Positions 27,913 to 39,953 of a DNA stretch of 64,000 bases are shown here, piece after piece. Location of the stretch: positions 4,614,364 to 4,678,363 of the forward strand of contig NW_009799099.1 of the NCBI RefSeq assembly GCF_000213175.1, read 5' to 3'. The notes below the pieces were generated by a model, which saw only the letters and a program-made list of their open reading frames with translations, made no database searches and had not been told where the DNA came from. Positions within the stretch are counted from its first letter, which is position 1, and each line of letters opens with the position of its first letter. The position numbers were made by a program, and so were the translations under genes. Origin of the DNA: Neurospora tetrasperma FGSC 2508. Its lineage: Eukaryota; Ascomycota; Sordariomycetes; Sordariales; Sordariaceae.

Positions 27913-30900
27913 TCAAGCCTGCAGCGCCATATCCATCCTTGCCGCATGACTTCCCATCTTCCAGTTGCCCATCGGATCCCGAGTCTCATCCAACTCCCTC
28001 TCCTCACCACTCTTTCCCCATCCACCACCACCAGGCGTGCAAATAATGATCCTATCGCCCGCCTTCATCGGCGCACTGTTCTTCGCGCCCATATTGATCA
28101 CTCTCTCTTCATAACCCTCGGCCTCACCCCCCACTTCCTTCTCCTCCTCCTCCTGCTGGTCCTGCTCCCCATTCTGGATCTTGCGCAACGTATCCTCCCA
28201 CCGCGCCTTCTTCACCTTCCTCACCCACAAATTCAACCCGCACTGCGCATCCTCGCCGCCCGCCAGACCATACGGTCTGTACACTCTTCGTTCCGAAAGG
28301 ATGCTGACCTGCAACGGGAGTCGGAACTCAATATCGCGCACCACGCCATCGCCACCGCGGTGTTTACCTTTTCCTCCCGACCCCTTCCGAATGGAAAACT
28401 CGCGCAACAAAACGGGGTATCGACGCTCGAAAATCTCCGAGTCCGTAATCCGCGTGTTGGTCATGTGCACATGCACACCATCCGTTCCCTCCCATGTCGG
28501 GCCGGCACCCGAGCCACCGGCGATGGTCTCGTAGTATCCAAATCCTTTCACCTCCTCCTCGCCTGCGACGTTGCCGCCAAAGCCAAAAGTGAGGTTGTTG
28601 CAGCACCCTTGCGAGGCGGCGCACGCCTGGAAGGCCTTGAAGATGACGTCCGTGATGCGCTGCGAGGTGAGCACGTTGCCGCCCACAACGGCGGCGTTGT
28701 CGGAAGGGGACAAGAGAGACTTGGGCGGGATTTTGACGGTCACGGGCTTCAGACAGCCCTGGTTCAGCGGGATGTCCTCCGAGATCATGCAGCGGAGGGT
28801 GTAGATGATGGCCGAGTAGGAGATGGCTTCGGGCGCGTTGATGTTGGCGTACACTTCGGGGCCGGTGCCGGCAAAGTCGAAGACGGCTTCGCCTGCTTCT
28901 GGGTCGATGGTCACCTTGAGCTGGATAGGGCTGCCGTCGTCCATGTAGTCGATGGCGGAGAGGTCGCGGCCTTGGAAGCGCTTGTGGACGGTGCGCAGGA
29001 GGTTGCGGACTTGTTGCTCGGCGTTGTTTTGGATGGCGACCATGTAGAATTGCACGGTGTCTTCACCGTATTCCGCGATCAGGGTCTCGATGAGGGAGAT
29101 GCCCTTTTGGTTGGCGGACACTTGGGCGCGCAGGTCGTTGATGTTGTCGGCGAGACAGCGAGTGCCGCTGCAGCCGGGGTACTGGGCGGGTTCCTTGTGG
29201 AAGAGCTCGATGACACGGTCTTCGTTGAACTTGCCCTCTGAAACCAGCTTCTCGCTCTTGACGGCGGCGCCCTCCTGGTAGAGCTCGCGGGAGTGGGGAG
29301 GCATGCTGCCGGCGGTGATACCGCCAATGTCGGCGTGGTGAGCACGCGAGGCGGCGTAGAAGAGAATCTTGTCGCCGGCTGCGTTGAAGGCAGGCATGAT
29401 CAGGGTGACGTCGGGAAGGTGAGTACCGCCATAAGAGGGGTGGTTGGTCATGAGAACATCGCCCTTGCGCAGCTTACCCTTCCAGATCTCTGCTTGACGG
29501 CGAACGCAGGTGGACATGGAACCTAGAAATCATCAGCCAAGAAACATTCGTTGAGGAATCGGGGATACTCACCCAAGTGGACGGGCAAATGAGGAGCGTT
29601 GGCAACAAGACCGCCGTTGGCATCAAAGATGGCACACGAAAAGTCGAGACGCTCCTTGACGTTCGTACTGACACTCGTCTTCTGCAGAGCCATGCCCATC
29701 TGCTCGGCAATAGCCATGAACCTATGGCCAAAGATACTGAGCATAATTGGATCAACCTCGCGCTCGCCATCTCCCTTCTGATCCTTGTTCTTATCCGTCT
29801 CCTCGATATCAACCACAACGTGGGTCTCCAGCACCAGGGCAGTGCTCTTGGGTGTGACCACGATAGTCTGTGTGCCATCAGCCAGCATGGCCGGGCCCTT
29901 AATCACAGTGCCGACGCTGAGATCTCCGAGCTTGTAGATGGGCGTATCCATCCGTCCATTCTCAAAGTACACCTTGGCAGTGCTGTGCGTGTTCTTGACA
30001 TCCACATCCTTCTTCTGAATCGTCTTGAGCTGCTCATCGACACTCTTCTCCTCATACCGGAAGCTCTTGCCAATGCCTCTGACACGGACATCATCAACAA
30101 CAATGTCGCGCTCCTCCAGCGTGAAGCCGAACTCGTATCTGTGGTGGCGCACAAACGCGCTGGCAAAGTCCCAGTCGTTACCGTTATAGTGCTTCTCGGC
30201 TTCCTCGGCGGTCGGCTTGATGATCATCAGCGTCGACTCGGTTCCGCGGTAGCGCATGTTGAGGTACTCCTCGAACACGATCTGGTCGTCCTCAAACCCT
30301 TGATCACGTAGCGCCTGGCGGGACTTTTCCTTGAGAGCCTCCATCTTGTCCTTGAGCCCCTGGATGACGGACTGGTCATCAGCCTTCCAGACAGAAGAGT
30401 CAGGCTCCTGGCGCTCATCAACCACGTCAGCCAAAGCCATGCCGTAGGCCGACAAGACGGAAGAGTAACGGTGGATGAGGATCTGCTTGATGCCCAAAGA
30501 CTCGGCGATAGCAACAGCATGCTGACCACCGGCACCACCAAAAGTAGCAAGACGGTGCTTGGAAGTATCGTGACCCTTGGCCTCAGTGATGCTCCTGATG
30601 GGCCTAGTCATGGCCTCATTAGCCACCGTCAGGAAGCCGTACGCGACCTCGTCAAGATCCATCTCCTTGCCCGTCTCAGCCTTGATCTGGTCCGCCAGTT
30701 CCTGGATCTTGATCCTACTAGCCTCCGGGTCCAACCCTTCATCCTCGTTCTTGCCGAAGATCTTGGGAAAGAACTCAGGCAAGAGTCTGCCCAGGAACAA
30801 GTTGGCATCGGTAACGGTTGCCGGGCCACCCTTGCGGTAGCACGCAGGACCAGGGTGAGCGCTAGCAGACTCCGGGCCGACGACGAACAGACCGTTGCGG

Positions 30901-32078
30901 AAGAAGAGGATGGAACCACCACCGGCAGCGACGGTGTTGATGTCGAGCTGCGGCGACTGGATGGTTACGCCAGCCGTGGTGGTCTCGAAGGTGTGATCGT
31001 ACCGGCCCTCGCCATAGCGGGACACGTCCGTGCTGGTGCCGCCCATGTCGAAACCGATGACGGGGATCTTGGTGTTTTCGTCGTATGAGGTGATGGCGTA
31101 GCCGACCACGCCGCCGGCAGGGCCGGACAGAATGGCCTTGAGACCGGTGAACTTGTCGACGTCGACGAGGCCGCCGTCGGATTGCATGAATTCGCAGCGA
31201 GCACCTACAGCACCTTCTGACTGCTTGACACCCTTGGTTCCGAGACCACCGACGAAGCCCTTTTGGAAGCCGGAGATGTACTTCTTGATGGCGGGTGTGA
31301 GGTAGGCGTCTGCGCAGACTGAAGTGGCGCGCGAGACGAGCTTGATCATGGGCATGAGCTCGTGGCTGAGGGAGATGTGGGTGAAGCCGATTTCGCGGGC
31401 GACCTCGCCGACGAGAGCCTCGTGGTCGGGGAAGGTGTACGCGTGCATCAGACATACGGCTATGCTCCTGATGCCACTGTCGTAGATCTCCTGGAGCTTG
31501 GCGCGGATGGTCTCCTTTTCTGGTCTTTGAAGAATCCGGACGGCTTCTCCTGATAGACCCATGACAAGGTCGGCGTTCTTGGCTTCGGCGGTCCCGGCCT
31601 TGACGTCTACCTTGGTGAGATGGCGTTCTGGATCTTCGGCGTAGTCTTCGAGTGTGACACGCTCTTCCACTTCCACAACCGTTGAGTACAGCACCTCGGG
31701 CTTGCGAATCGCCAAGTCGAAGATCTTGGGTCTCGACTGGTTGCCGATAACAAGACAATCTTTGAAGCCCTTGGTGACCACCATGGCGATCTTCTCGCCC
31801 TTTCTTTCCAGGAGAGCATTGGTTGCAACTGTTGTGCCCATACGGATGGAATCGATCTTGGCTGTGTCTAATGGCTGCCCGCGGGGGATCTCTTTCTTGA
31901 GGAAGTGCGACATGATGCGCCGGATACCCTCGAGGGGCGCATCATCGTAGTTGGCTGGGTCGACGGAGAGAAGCTTGATGACAATGTCCTCTCCGTTGTA
32001 GTTGCCGACGCAGTCTGTGAAGGTGCCGCCCCTGTCGATGGCGATGCGTACGCCGCGGTCTTTTTGTGAGGAGCCCAT
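27913..32078 (-). CDS. 5-oxoprolinase (ATP-dependent, hydantoinase A/B family)
   Basis: 1371 aa in two exons, 32078-29573 and 29522-27913, with a short intron (GTGAGT...TTCTAG). The enzyme hydrolyses 5-oxo-L-proline to L-glutamate with ATP, a step of the gamma-glutamyl (glutathione) cycle in the cytosol. The hydantoinase A N-terminal part starts with DRGGTFTDCVG. The A domain holds GFDMGGTSTDVSRYG and the glycine-rich GGGSI and FGGAGGQHAV motifs. The B domain begins around residue 790 (MSIFGHRFMAIAEQMG) and carries NHPSYGGTHLPDVT and the C-terminal CTPGGGGWG. Length fits fused eukaryotic oxoprolinases (about 1290 aa in mammals), with extra sequence near the C-terminus, including an acidic Q/E-rich insert. 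ATG 32078 was chosen because it directly precedes MGSSQKDRGVRIAIDRGG; upstream in-frame sequence is not conserved-looking. Confidence 0.93.
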
Positions 32079-32170
32079 GATGAGGTCTTTTGGGTATCTG
32101 ATGGGAGAGGGCTTATGGGATGAATGGTGGAGCGGAAGTGAGTGATACAACAACAGTCTCTTGCTCTCTC

Positions 32171-32176
32171 TTTATA
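32171..32176 (-). promoter_or_regulatory. TATA box of the 5-oxoprolinase gene
   Basis: TATAAA on the minus strand (in GGGTATAAAGAG) lies about 95 bp upstream of the oxoprolinase ATG at 32078. Confidence 0.5.
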
Positions 32177-33315
32177 CCCGGAGTCTTTCGGTATCACACT
32201 ATCACTAAAGAGGAAACAACAATCGTGAGTTAAATTCTAGCCTTGTAAAAGAAGGGGTGAGTGTGTCGTCGACGTCGTGATCGTCATCAAGTCCAAAGTG
32301 AAGAGCGAGTAAGAAGAGGCAATTGGATATTCCTGCAGGACGAGCACTTACAGATGCTATAGACCAGCACTTCTGATGCCGTATAGGTTGACAACTGCCT
32401 GCTCCTTGGAGGATAGTGGTCCCGAAGAGGAATGCCCCCCCGGAGCTCTATCGGCCTCTCGGAGACGGCGGGCGACGGAAACAAACCCCACATTTGTCAT
32501 TGACTTTACCCCGCAGCAGCGCCGCATCCAACGGTCCGTCCTCGTCCTCCTATCATCTGCCCGGATTCCAAACGCCGACAACATGAAAGTCGTTTCCATC
32601 ACCAATCTTACCGGAGCTTTACGGAACAGATTCGAGATGAGTCAAAGAAGGTAGCATTGCAAAGGCGATTACTGCCCATTCACTCGGGACTTGAGCCCCT
32701 AATGCCACACTTAGTCAGATAAGAATCAATAATGCTGCTATCTGGGAGGTGGACTATTGTCGTCGATCATGGACGCCAATGATAGGTAGATATCCAGATA
32801 GTAGGCGGTTTTTGTTGAGAGATATTACAAACACTCCATCCATCCCGCCAAGGTAAACAGTGCGCGACGAGCCTTACATCCCAAAACCATACATCCTTTT
32901 CTATATGCAATCATGCTCTTTTATGGTCTACACGAACCATCCATATCAACCGGGCAGCGGCGTGAACCATTTTAGACATTAGACCAGACAGAATCCAGAT
33001 AGAAAAGTCATTATCATCATTAGCCCACGCGTGCCATCAAAAGGTAAACTAAACGATACCTTTTACCTATACCATAGCAGGAAAAACCAAAATGAAAATG
33101 GCGGCCGTCTTTAAAGCCGGATAGACCCGGCAGAACCATCATTCACCAGACCGGAGTCTTCGTTACAAACCAATCACCCAAGTCAGGTCAGCCAGCACAC
33201 CAAAAATAACCAAAACAAACACCAACACTATGCAGCAATGCAAACCATGGAACCATGCCATGACACCATCTACCCCCTGGACCTTTCCTAACTAGCCATG
33301 CCTTGTCAGCCTAAT
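32177..33315. other. Intergenic, oxoprolinase promoter and 3' UTR of the next gene
   Basis: No gene seen. A C-rich stretch near 32430-32480 gives a short open frame (32376-32654) without a recognisable domain. The right part is A-rich and probably the 3' UTR of the gene ending at 33316. Confidence 0.5.
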
Positions 33316-36300
33316 CTAACCTTCCATCCCAACATCAGTAGTCATCCCCATCCCAGCTGTCATTGGATTCGGCGGCGGGGGCATCAAAGGAGGCACATTG
33401 ACACTCCCCTGAAGCAAACTCTGCAGTTCCCACGGGTTCAGGGTACTCCTCCTCCTGCTGGCCGTCCTGCTCGTCCTCATCTTCTCTCTCTTTCTCTTCT
33501 GCACATGTAACTTTTCCATACCCATTCCCATGCTGTAGTGATGGTTTTCCGGTCCGGCGAGCTCATCGACTTCTTCATCTTCTTGTTCAAAGTCGAAGAG
33601 CTCCGCCTCCTGTTCGCGGGCCGCTCTGCTGGCTGTTTTGGGGGTTTTGTCTTGTCTGCCTCTGGGTGTGCCGGCGCGGTGGCGTTCAATGATAAGTTCG
33701 TTTTCGTCATTGTCGTCGCAGTCCATGGGGGTGGCGCGGCCATTGTTGTTGGTGTTTTGGTTGTCTTCGGACTGCTTCTCGTTTTGGTTTTGGTTTTGGT
33801 TTTGATTCTGGCTTTGGCTTTGGTTCTTGCTTTGTCTCTGGCTGGAGCCATTGGCGGACCGTTGAGACTGAGAGGGACCCACGCTCTCCTGTTTTGACCT
33901 CTTCATGGCCTTCAGCTTGGCCCTGACCCGGGCCGCGTCAGCCTCTCGTTCAGAAGCGGCTAGCTTTGCGGCGATGGCTGCCACGTTGAGTGGGCTCTGC
34001 TGTGCCTGGAGGGCAGCGGTATTAACGAGCCCTGTCCGAGGCAGCGGGAGACGCGAGTTGCCGGTTCGCTTGGGCGAGCGGTTGGGGATGATAGGGGATT
34101 GGGAGATGGCACCGCCGCCGCTGCGGTTCGCGCTATCGGTTGAGCTGCCGTTCTCGCTGTTGTTGGCGGTGGCTAGGCCCTTGGTAAACCTGGGTGATGG
34201 TGCGAGCTTGGGTGATTGGGCAAGAAGTGTGGCTTCCCTTGTCTTGGTAAGCCCGCTGGAGGTGGTAGGTCGGGAGTTACTGCCTGCTACCTCCCTTTCC
34301 CTTCCGGGAGTGCCAGGGCCGCTGGCGTTGGAATAGGTCGTCTTCTCTGAGTTGGTTCGCCTATGACCTGGGACATACTTGGGGCCCGTCTTGCTCTCGG
34401 TCTCCTTACTTTTACCGGATGATGTGAGTGATCGGGTTTGGCTCTTGCTTCTTGCTCCTGGTGCTGTACTGAAGGGTGCAGCACGTGTGATGGGTGGTTT
34501 AGACCTATCGGCGGCCGCTTTTCTCGCGGCTGTTGTCTGTGTTCTTCCAGTCCCACCAGATGTAGCAGCAGGAGCAGGAGCTTCACGCTCCGACTCAGCC
34601 GTACGTGTACGTGACCGCGTCCTAGTAGTGGGGCCTGTCGGAACCGTTGTGGCTGTCCCTGGCCGCTTCCTCGCTGCACTTGCCGCTTTGGGTCCGTATG
34701 CCTCTGCCTTGACCAGCTTGATGCTACCGGGAGATGTAGCAGATGGCGCAGTAGATGGACGTGACTGTTCCCTTTCAGAAACTGAAGCATCATCATCTTC
34801 TTGTCGCACCGGCCGGATGGACTTCTTCGTCTGCTGCGGTTTGTCGGCGTGTGGTGGTACAGGAGGGCCTACTTCGGCTGCCCGTAGGTCGTTGGTATAG
34901 TCTCCGCCTCCTCGACGCAAGTTAGGCTGTCCAAAACCACCCCTGTTACCTGCCGCAGGCGAATCCTTAAGCGGACTGAGTTGCGGTGGCACAGGAAGCG
35001 GCGGTGAACTCAACATTAACGAGTGCCCAAGAACCTCCACGTTGGGCTCCTCGTCGTCGTCCTCCAAGTCGTCCAGATCGATATCGTCGTCTTCGAAGAT
35101 GCTCGATTGCTCGCTGTCCTCGTCCATAGGGTCGTCAGGCACACCTCCCATTGGTGCCGGCACAAGATGGAGTGAGCTATCTCGAGATCTTGGGATAGAG
35201 GCATTCGTAGAGGCGGCGGCAGCGGCGGCGGTAGCAGCATCGGCCTTCTCCTTCTCAAGATACCGCTCGATATCTTCGCGATCCGCCTGCTCTTCTGCAT
35301 CCTCGTCTTCCCTGACACTGGGCATCTCCAGCTGCAACCCATGCGCAGTCTCTGCCACGTTCTTAACCTTGACCGGGCTAAGTCGCAAACCCATCTTGAG
35401 TTCTTCCACGTTAACGGCCTTACCGCTGACCTGCATCCTATTGCGCCAGCCATCGATCAAGTGAACTGCCTCTTTCCATCGGCTCTCCATCTTGACCCAG
35501 CCATCGCGCAAGCGATGGATCTCGTCCTCGCGCACCACCACCTCCTCGATGGGGACAAACGATGGGTTCGTCAAGATGATGCGCATATGCTCCAGCACAT
35601 TTTCCAGGTCCCGCTGAAGTTCCTCGCAGCTAGTAGGAATCACCAGAGCATGCTTTTCCCCTTCGTCCTCCTCTTTCCTCAGCTCGCCTCCGCCCTCCAT
35701 GTTCGTATCCCCGGCCTCATCTTTCTGCTGCTGCTGCTGTTGTTGCTGTTGCTGCACCACAACATTGGCAACCACATCCCATCCACTCATCTCCTGCATC
35801 CTCTTCACCGTCCTCCTCACCAGCCCAAGTAGAACCTCATTCTCCTCGCTGAGACCCTTGGCCAGCTCCGCAAGGAACCCGTTCGTCTCCATTCGGAGAT
35901 CATACCCTTCTGACCCGGTCATCCCCTGCGGAACCCCCATCTTGCCGCCCGCCTCAGCATTATACTCCTCGCCCGCCTGTACCACGATGCTCATCACACC
36001 TCCTAGCCCACTACCCATCCCACCGTCTCTCGACGCCCCCCTGGTATGGCCCGTGCCCCTTGTCCTCCCCGCATCCGCCACCGCCTTCTTCAGCCCCTCA
36101 ATCATTCGATCCCGCTTCCTGATCTCATTCGCACACGCATTTCTCGTTTGCTGGACCAGGCTCTTCTGGCGGGCAGCCTCCTCTTTCAGACGGGCGACAG
36201 TCTGCTCGGCAGCCTTTAATTGGGTGCGAGCGTGCGCAGTCTCTTGCTCGGCGAGGGCGGTCTTGCGCGCGGAATCGGTCAGCTTGTCGGACAGTCGGAC

Positions 36301-36663
36301 GATGTCGGTGCTTTGGCGGAGGGACTCGGCGCGTAGGGAGCGCAGGGTTTGGGAGAGGGATTCGCGGGTTTCGGCGTCGCGCTGCAGTAAAGGGCAGGTT
36401 TGTTAGCTTAGAAAAGATGGGGGAATAGAAAGGGGGAGGAGAAGGATGACCAAGGTAAGGAAGGGAAAAAGAAAACGTACGTCGCGCCGGAGGATCAGGT
36501 CGTTAACTACCCCCATTATACGACCCATTGTGTGGGCCAGCTCGTCATCGTTGTCGCCCGGGTAGGCGAAGTCGATGGTGTCGCCATCGCGGAGGAGGCC
36601 GCGCGAGAGCAGCTGGTTGTTGATGTATATGGATGCCGTGCGGAGGTTGTCTGAGATTATCAT
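33316..36663 (-). CDS. Coiled-coil protein with ADIP/Msd1/TINA-like N-terminus
   Basis: 1082 aa in two exons, 36663-36481 and 36381-33316 (donor GTACGT, acceptor CTGCAG; frame kept). The N-terminus carries TASIYINNQLLSRGLLRDG, then an IMGVVNDLILRRD segment running straight into a heptad-rich coiled coil (about 60-170) with RDAETRESLSQTLR. This resembles the afadin/alpha-actinin-binding (ADIP, SSX2IP) family, which includes S. pombe Msd1 and A. nidulans TINA and links microtubule minus ends to spindle poles. I recognise this from pattern memory only. The centre is acidic and has a polyglutamine run near residue 320. The last 600 residues are S/T/P/R-rich and probably disordered, with a Q/N/S run (SQSQNQNQNQNQNQ). 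The C-terminus ends with RRRSTLNPWELQSLLQGSV, a compact conserved-looking patch. A spindle-pole role is inference. Confidence 0.65.
35727..35757 (-). repeat. CAG/CAA polyglutamine tract in the coiled-coil gene
   Basis: Ten or so consecutive glutamine codons, mixed CAG and CAA on the minus strand. The track lies between the coiled coil and the acidic region. Confidence 0.85.
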
Positions 36664-38498
36664 GTTGGGCGGTTGTTGGCGGTGTAAAAGGCGGTTATCG
36701 TGATCATTCCGACCTCGGCGGCGATGGTGTTTGGGAGGTTAGTGAACTGAACTGGTTCGACTTTGGAAACTTCTCGTAAAGGGCCGTTTGGGCCTTCCCG
36801 ATTTACACCACTGTCGCGGCCTGCTGCGACGAGAAATCGAAGTCGAAGTCCAAGTTGTAAATGGATTGGGTTGGCGTCAAGGTTGGAAGCAGCAAAGCGC
36901 CAGGAACCTGAAAGCAGCGACAGCAACGGCAATGCAGAGGACTGACCGTTAGGGGTCAATCGATGTCAACCTGTCAAGGGGTCCGGGTCTCAACGAGCTG
37001 CATACCACACACGCACACACACATACACACGCATGTAGGTAATTGGCGAGCTGGTGGTGGGCGAGCGGATGGGCGGCGTTTAAGGCGTCAATCGCTGGCT
37101 GAAGGTCGATCAATTGGATGTCTTGTTTTCCCGGCCTCACAATTGGCGAATGCAACATACAGGGTGGCACTGCAGTGGGCAGTTGGAGCAGTGGAGGTGT
37201 GGGTAAAGCGTTCGAATCTTTGAATCAACGGAACCGGCATCACACATGTTTACTTCGTTGGGTGGTGGGGCCGTTGCTGTAGCAATTCCTCCCCCGGCCC
37301 GGCTCACACCCCGTCTCGAGCCCGTATCCAGATACGATCACCCACTTTTGTGGCGGGCCACTACGGGACAACTGGCATGGCTCTCCACAGCTTGGCCGCA
37401 ACAGCGCTGGAGAGCTGGACCACAGCGGCACCGCTACGTGTAGCTCATCACACCGCATCGTCACAAACACCGCCGGCGACCGCGAAGAAGGAAGGAAGCC
37501 AGCCAGGAGAACAAGTTGAAACGCAAGTCAACATACAAGTACAGGCTAAAACCCTAACCCCCGCCTGCGTACAAGCTCTTCTGAATGGTTGTTGGACCCC
37601 TGATCCGCCTCTTCTCTGTTTTCCTCCTCCACCCTCCTTGGCAGTGATGATCCGACATCTGCATTGGGGGGGCTGCAGGCCGTCAGCAGGATACGATTGA
37701 CAGATGATCCCGTCTCCGCCTTCCATTCGACTCCGACGAGATGCAAATATATGTTATGTACAATTGCCAGCCTCGCAAATATCGGGAATGGCTTTTCCAA
37801 TCCTTTTGAACTCCTGAACTCCGTTGCCTCTTTTTCCGTCCTCTATTCCGTTGCACAAAAAATCTGCTCCCAACCCATTTCAAACAAATGTTGTCGTTGT
37901 GGTCTCTGCTGTGTGGCCGTCGATGAAGACCAATTGACTGCACCAGGATTGTCACCTTGCTTCGTGATTGTTGGGTATATGGTCTTCCAAGATTATATCA
38001 CCATGACGACGGCGAAAGCGGAATGACTATGCCATGCAATTGACGCCAAGAGGTTCCTGGTCTCAGAAGTCAGCACAACTACGTACGACAACAAATGCGT
38101 AACATAAGCGGGAACCGGTATGCAAGACATTTCAGAGTGTTTGAGAAGATTGTTGGAACGCGGTGTTTGTCAGCGTTTGCCTTTTCACCCATGGGAGTTG
38201 GACCCAGAGGCGAAAAAAGACATCTGATGGCCCCGCGTGCGTCATCATGAAATCTTGATATGGAAAGCAAGAAACGCAAACTGAAGATACACACCTAATG
38301 GTAGGTTTTGGAGAGACTTGCATGGTCTTGCGCGCAAGTTCACACCGGACCCTCTCTCCAGCAGGCCTGTTGTGTAGTGTCGTGCTACCTAAAATGATCG
38401 CTTGGTCGCAATAGTTGGAGTTGAGTTGCCCAAGAAAATCGTAGTTACGAACTGCTGGAGTCGCAGAGGTAACGAAACCTGGTTGGACGTTATACCGC
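36664..38498. other. Intergenic between two minus-strand genes
   Basis: No gene supported. It contains an imperfect CA microsatellite (37005-37034) and many short overlapping frames without domains. It should hold the promoter of the coiled-coil gene and the 3' UTR of Rrp7. Confidence 0.5.
37005..37034. repeat. Imperfect (CA)n microsatellite
   Basis: CA-rich run with single-base interruptions (ACACACGCACACACACATACACACGC-like). Confidence 0.8.
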
Positions 38499-39470
38499 TC
38501 ATGCTTCGGGAACAAACTTGCCGCGCTTCTGGCGCATGGCATCCAGCTTCTGCCTGTCTTCCTCGAACCGCTTCACCAGCTCCTCCTGCTCGGCCTTCTT
38601 GCGCTCTCTCATCTGGAACCTGTAGAAGTCCGTCATCTCCTGCTTTTTCTTCTCCGCCTTCTCGATCATCTTCTTCTTGGCCTCCTCGGCCTCGTTCCTG
38701 GTGGCCGGGGCGCTTCTTCCACCGCGTGTTACCGTGACGAAACCGTCCTCGTCCGGCTCGTTGCGCAGTCGCTTGGCAATCTCGGCCGCTTCTCTCTCTC
38801 TCCTGGCGAACATGGTCGAGAACGCATCCACGGCGGCTTGTAGCTGATCCCGATCGGGGTAGGAAAGCTGGTTGTGCGCCTTAAGCCAGATAGAACCCAG
38901 CTGTGGTACGCGCTCGGCCACGACATTTCCTTCGCCGCCCCATGTGGGATATTTCTTGGATTTGTGAACCTTTGCGATCGCCTTCAGAACCTGGTGGACG
39001 CTCTTTTCGTCGGCGAGCAGCACGACAGCAGTGCTGCCGCTCTTTCGTAGTGGTCGGGTCCATGTGCTGGGGAGTCGGGCAGCAGCTTCTTCCTCGGCTC
39101 TCTCGGCAGCCTCTTGATCCTCGCGTTTCCTCTTCTTTCCGTGGGCAGCCAGTAATCGTACCGCCTGTGCGGGCGCGGCGTCTAGGGCGGCGGCAACGGC
39201 CTCGGCCTCCTTCCTCTCATCCTCAAACGAAGCGCTCTCGAAGCGGCCGGCGCCGACTAGTGATGCGAAAAGAGCGCGAAGATGAAGCTCTGTGCTGTCG
39301 ATGGGGACATTTGCGAGGAAGAGACTCCTGGAGTCGTTGGCTGTGGGGATCTTGGGAGTGTTTCGTCGGACATAGAGGTAGTGAACGACATTGCGAGGGA
39401 ATGACGGAACGGGAGGGATCGAGATCGGGAGGACGCTGAATTCGCCTATTGTTTGCGGAGATGGCGCCAT
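38499..39470 (-). CDS. rrp7: Rrp7-like ribosomal RNA-processing protein
   Basis: 323 aa, no intron needed. Rrp7 is a nucleolar factor of the small-subunit processome, needed for 18S rRNA maturation and bound to the UTP-C subcomplex in yeast. The N-terminal part (about 30-190) is an RRM-like fold with SRSLFLANVPIDSTELHLRAL, interrupted by a charged A/E/K-rich insert. The C-terminal Rrp7 domain includes DGFVTVTRGGR, a lysine-rich helix, and the family signature DFYRFQMRERKKAEQEELV followed by KRGKFVPEA at the very end. ATG 39470 was chosen over an upstream non-ATG frame extension because family similarity begins about ten residues later and a clean ATG is present. The gene is divergent from the gag-like remnant starting near 39954. 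Confidence 0.85.
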   Translation of the reverse strand: MAPSPQTIGEFSVLPISIPPVPSFPRNVVHYLYVRRNTPKIPTANDSRSLFLANVPIDSTELHLRALFASLVGAGRFESASFEDERKEAEAVAAALDAAPAQAVRLLAAHGKKRKREDQEAAERAEEEAAARLPSTWTRPLRKSGSTAVVLLADEKSVHQVLKAIAKVHKSKKYPTWGGEGNVVAERVPQLGSIWLKAHNQLSYPDRDQLQAAVDAFSTMFARREREAAEIAKRLRNEPDEDGFVTVTRGGRSAPATRNEAEEAKKKMIEKAEKKKQEMTDFYRFQMRERKKAEQEELVKRFEEDRQKLDAMRQKRGKFVPEA

Positions 39471-39953
39471 CTTGATGGAATTAAGACGCAAACGTGCTGT
39501 TGACGAGTGTGGTTTTCGAGTTAGTTCTGCTTGAAGATTGAAAACCGAAGCGAAGATGGAAGCATTCAGTTCGTTCTGCATCCCGTCGCCGTCTCCACGA
39601 AACTTTTGCGCCCCACTTCTCAGCCTTGTAAAATTATACCAAACGGTGATTGGTTGTGATCAGTGCCGTAACATTCAGGTACCTTTGGCGCCTGTGCACA
39701 CCTTGGAGCTACACTTACTACTTACAAACTTTCCCCTCTCACAGAATAATTCGACTTCACACAACGACTTTCGGATACCTCTACATATAACTTTGTCTAC
39801 CACCGCAAAAACTCGCGAACCTCGGATTTTAGGCTGCTGAGTGAACAGGGTGTCCGACAGCCTTGTCCGTGCTGCCCGTTCAAGGACTCTAGACGGTATA
39901 CCAGGATCTCTGTCTCGCCGTCGCACAAGTTCAAGCTTTTCCTTTTCCTCGCT

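Noticed and set aside
27724-29241. 505-codon open frame on the plus strand
   Set aside because: Antisense of 5-oxoprolinase; no domain, and the start lies in the 3' UTR of the permease.
30862-31758. 298-codon open frame on the minus strand
   Set aside because: Shifted frame of the oxoprolinase exon, very R/H-rich, no domain.
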